A stretch of 6,496 nt of DNA from Lamprocystis purpurea. GTDB lineage: Bacteria; Pseudomonadota; Gammaproteobacteria; Chromatiales; Chromatiaceae. The DNA lies in contig DYRB01000173.1 of the NCBI GenBank assembly GCA_020718945.1, forward strand, positions 1 to 6,496. Reading direction: 5' to 3'. This document shows, in pieces, positions 5,542-6,496 of the stretch. The position numbers and the translations under genes were made by a program. Position 1 is the stretch's first letter. Every line of letters begins with the position of its first letter. The notes beneath the pieces were generated by a model. It was not told where the DNA came from and ran no database searches. It was given only the letters and a program-made list of their open reading frames with translations.

Positions 5542-6496
5542 ATGGACCCCATTCGCGAACTCGGTCTAAACCCCGGCACCCAGACCCCGACCTGCGCCTC
5601 ACTGTCGGCGGAGGAGCGCCAGAAGCTCCAGCTCTATATCAACCTGAAGCTGGTCTCCTCCGGACAGCCGCCCTGCGGCACCGGCGACACGGCGCGGTTC
5701 ATCGACATAGCCCACGACCTGTTGCTGAGTTACCGGGAGAAGAACCGGCTGCTGTCGGCCTACCACTGCCCGGTGGACAGGCGCATCCAGGACTTCCTCA
5801 ACCGCTATCTCAAGGACCTGGAACTGGACCCGATCCCGACCCTGCCCTTCCAGTCCTTTATCCTGGACCGCCATGGCCTGGCCCGGGAGCTGTCGGTGCC
5901 CATCGACAGCGACGCCTTCCACTCCGACATAGTCGCGAGCTACCGGGTCGCCCAGGGGGTACTGCACAACCCGGCGAGCGACCGGCGCACCACGGAGGGG
6001 TCCTTCCATGTGGCCGAGGGCGGCCTGCCCATCCCCGGGGACAAGAAGGCGGTGCCCAAGCTGGCCTTCGCCCGCATGCTGGCCGCGGCCCTCAAGCCAC
6101 CACCGGACCTGCTGACCATCCCCTTCGCGGCCAATCAGGCGGACCCGGCGCGGATGTTCGTGTCCCTGCTGCTGCGCCCGACCATCTGTCCGGAGGTCCC
6201 CGGCTTCCAGCCGGAGAAAAACATGGAGGTCCGCTTCTTCGCCCCGGGCAACCTGGTGTCCAACCTGGACTTCGTGGAGAGCATCTTCGGCAACGGCGGT
6301 AACCCCTACCTGGCGGAGTTCGACGCCGCCCTGGACGTGGACCACTGGTCCGGGCATACCGGCTGCGTACTGCTGGCCCCGCACCTGACGGTGCTGACCA
6401 AGCAGGCCCTGGGCCTGCCCCACTGGGACCACGCCAGCCCACGCCAGCGCGCCGACGGCATGTGCTGGCGCGACCCCGCGGAGCGCTACAACCAGG
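5542..6496 (+). CDS. N-terminal 318 residues of a probable PPi-type phosphoenolpyruvate carboxykinase (3' end beyond window)
   Basis: The frame starting MDPIRELGLNPGTQTPT stays open to the window edge. Conserved-looking blocks are REKNRLLSAYHCPVDRRIQD near 65-84, SYRVAQGVLHNPASDRRTTE (133-152), HVAEGGLPIPGDKKAVPK (156-173), SLLLRPTICPEVPGF near 210-225, NLDFVESIFGNGGNPYL (241-257) and HWSGHTGCVLLAPHLT (268-283). From memory these match the large (over 1,100 residue) family containing the PPi-dependent PEP carboxykinases of Propionibacterium and Entamoeba, which interconvert oxaloacetate plus PPi with PEP, CO2 and Pi in the cytosol. It is not the ATP- or GTP-type enzyme. I recall this family without a search, so the coding call is firm and the enzyme name tentative. 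No signal peptide is seen. The start is supported by the N-terminal position of conserved sequence; the ribosome site is weak (AGG at 5527-5529, 12 bases away). An in-frame TTG at 5497 is a less likely start. Confidence 0.72.
   Translation, partial: MDPIRELGLNPGTQTPTCASLSAEERQKLQLYINLKLVSSGQPPCGTGDTARFIDIAHDLLLSYREKNRLLSAYHCPVDRRIQDFLNRYLKDLELDPIPTLPFQSFILDRHGLARELSVPIDSDAFHSDIVASYRVAQGVLHNPASDRRTTEGSFHVAEGGLPIPGDKKAVPKLAFARMLAAALKPPPDLLTIPFAANQADPARMFVSLLLRPTICPEVPGFQPEKNMEVRFFAPGNLVSNLDFVESIFGNGGNPYLAEFDAALDVDHWSGHTGCVLLAPHLTVLTKQALGLPHWDHASPRQRADGMCWRDPAERYNQ

Noticed and set aside
5469..6302. Plus-strand 277-residue open frame and the minus-strand frame at 5599-6432
   Set aside because: Both are Pro/Gly/Arg- or Gly/Val-rich shadows of the frame starting at 5542, which has coherent conserved blocks and simply lacks a stop before the window edge.

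Overview
The window is high-GC DNA with proteobacterial gene content. The Pol I-type polymerase, the stand-alone class II amidotransferase and the relics of a polyamine-sensor/c-di-GMP locus suggest a gammaproteobacterium, plausibly a Chromatiales-like purple sulfur bacterium. That placement is inference from protein style and base composition; there is no rRNA or tRNA here to test it.

Layout, all genes on the + strand. (1) Positions 1-2151 are the last 716 residues of DNA polymerase I (polA). The window cuts the gene inside its 5'-3' exonuclease domain, and all proofreading and polymerase motifs are intact. (2) A 171-bp gap holding an inverted repeat leads to 2323-3018, a secreted TPR protein. 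(3) A 165-bp gap with a hairpin leads to 3184-4047, a stand-alone class II glutamine amidotransferase of the YafJ type. (4) Positions 4048-5541, about 1.5 kb, contain no intact gene. Two copies of a ~169-bp palindromic repeat (4044-4212 and 5231-5400, about 92% identical) lie in opposite orientation and bracket about 1 kb of decayed coding sequence. The debris is recognisable: a signal peptide and two pieces of a PotD/NspS-type polyamine-binding protein, followed directly by the C-terminal end of an EAL (c-di-GMP phosphodiesterase) domain. I read it as the ruin of an NspS-MbaA-like polyamine-to-c-di-GMP signalling pair. (5) From 5542 to the window end runs the first 318 residues of a large enzyme resembling PPi-type phosphoenolpyruvate carboxykinase. 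Its frame is open at the window edge.

The intact genes do not form one pathway: DNA repair/replication, a periplasmic TPR protein of unknown role, an amidotransferase of unknown substrate, and a probable central-carbon enzyme. The gaps between them are 135 bp or more, so they are probably separate transcription units. The most informative part is the repeat-bracketed graveyard between 4044 and 5400.
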